Under the pieces are notes generated by a model that saw only the letters and a list, made by a program, of their open reading frames with translations, did no database searches and was not told the DNA's origin. Both the position numbers and the translations under genes were made by a program. This document shows positions 6,487-6,716 of a stretch of DNA of 6,716 nucleotides, in pieces (the first letter of the stretch is position 1; every line of letters begins with the position of its first letter). Source of the stretch: Pseudomonadota bacterium (GTDB taxonomy: Bacteria; Pseudomonadota; Gammaproteobacteria; SZUA-229); the NCBI GenBank assembly GCA_030673345.1, contig DAOVJH010000082.1:1-6716 (forward strand). The letters run 5' to 3'.

Positions 6487-6603
6487 GTATTTCCTGTCTT
6501 CTCTATAATCGTTATTATTTAATGCAGAAACTTAATATTTTTTCTAACTTATGGTGTGTAAGTTACTAAAATACTATATAAAAGGCGAGTTACACACAAA
6601 TTC

Positions 6604-6612
6604 TGTGGATAA
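6604..6612 (-). promoter_or_regulatory. DnaA box, perfect TTATCCACA (right pair, first)
   Basis: This exact box is only 12 bp, start to start, from the next one, so the two lie on nearly the same helical face and could bind DnaA cooperatively. Confidence 0.85.
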
Positions 6613-6615
6613 CTT

Positions 6616-6624
6616 TGTGGATAA
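6616..6624 (-). promoter_or_regulatory. DnaA box, perfect TTATCCACA (right pair, second)
   Basis: This exact box is followed by an extremely AT-rich stretch from about 6640 to the window edge, a good candidate for the DNA-unwinding element next to a DnaA-box pair. Confidence 0.85.
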
Positions 6625-6716
6625 GAAAAGTAATCATAACTTTTTTTACTATAAAAATAGTGTTTTTGTTAATTTGGTGGATTTTTAACCACTAAATATA
6701 AGTGTTGTAATTTCAA

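Larger units (their letters stand above)
6161..6716. other. Candidate replication origin (oriC-like) or dnaA control region
   Basis: This 556-base non-coding stretch is strongly AT-rich. It carries four perfect DnaA boxes (6258-6266, 6290-6298, 6604-6612, 6616-6624), all reading TTATCCACA on the minus strand. A TTATACACA box lies at 6478-6486, identical in sequence to box R2 of E. coli oriC, and there is one IHF-consensus match. Long A/T runs lie between the box groups (6320-6410) and right of the last pair (6640-6716) and could be the unwinding element. Four exact 9-mers in about 370 bases is far above chance. Many gammaproteobacterial origins lie just upstream of dnaA, which may begin past the right edge; that is inference. 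No GATC site occurs here, unlike the E. coli origin. A DnaA-regulated promoter or DnaA-titrating cluster is the main alternative. Confidence 0.75.

Overview
The window looks like a chromosomal segment from a gammaproteobacterium of moderate GC content. No species can be named from the sequence. The evidence is the compact priA – argS – SPOR-protein cluster on the minus strand, the close resemblance of the proteins to enterobacterial and pseudomonad versions, a DUF3530-type hydrolase, and REP-like GTAGGAGCGG...CCGCGA repeat ends of the kind scattered through gammaproteobacterial genomes.

Layout from left to right. Bases 2-295 (+) hold the C-terminal end of a DUF3530/alpha-beta hydrolase-like protein that starts outside the window. 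Bases 296-779 are a non-coding gap between convergent genes. Most of it is a near-perfectly centred 240-bp imperfect palindrome (444-683) whose ends are an exact 32-bp inverted repeat; a strong bidirectional terminator (724-761) follows. Then come four minus-strand genes: a small SCP2-fold lipid-binding-type protein (780-1172), a membrane-anchored SPOR-domain protein (1368-1973), arginyl-tRNA synthetase argS (2016-3785, TTG start) and the primosomal helicase priA (3896-6160). The last 556 bases (6161-6716) contain no gene. They are very AT-rich and hold four perfect DnaA boxes (TTATCCACA on the minus strand), one TTATACACA variant box and one IHF-consensus match.

How the parts fit. The right end reads as a replication origin or dnaA-type control region, and it is the most notable part of the window. 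All four minus-strand genes are transcribed away from it, that is, co-directionally with a fork leaving it to the left. priA, the replication-restart helicase gene, is its immediate neighbour. argS has its own plausible promoter between priA and argS, and the SPOR gene follows argS by 42 bp and is probably co-transcribed with it. The SCP2 gene is likely a separate unit with its own Shine-Dalgarno site and terminator. No new multi-gene system, phage, CRISPR array, tRNA or rRNA was seen. The unusual content is non-coding: the candidate origin and the long palindromic repeat element.
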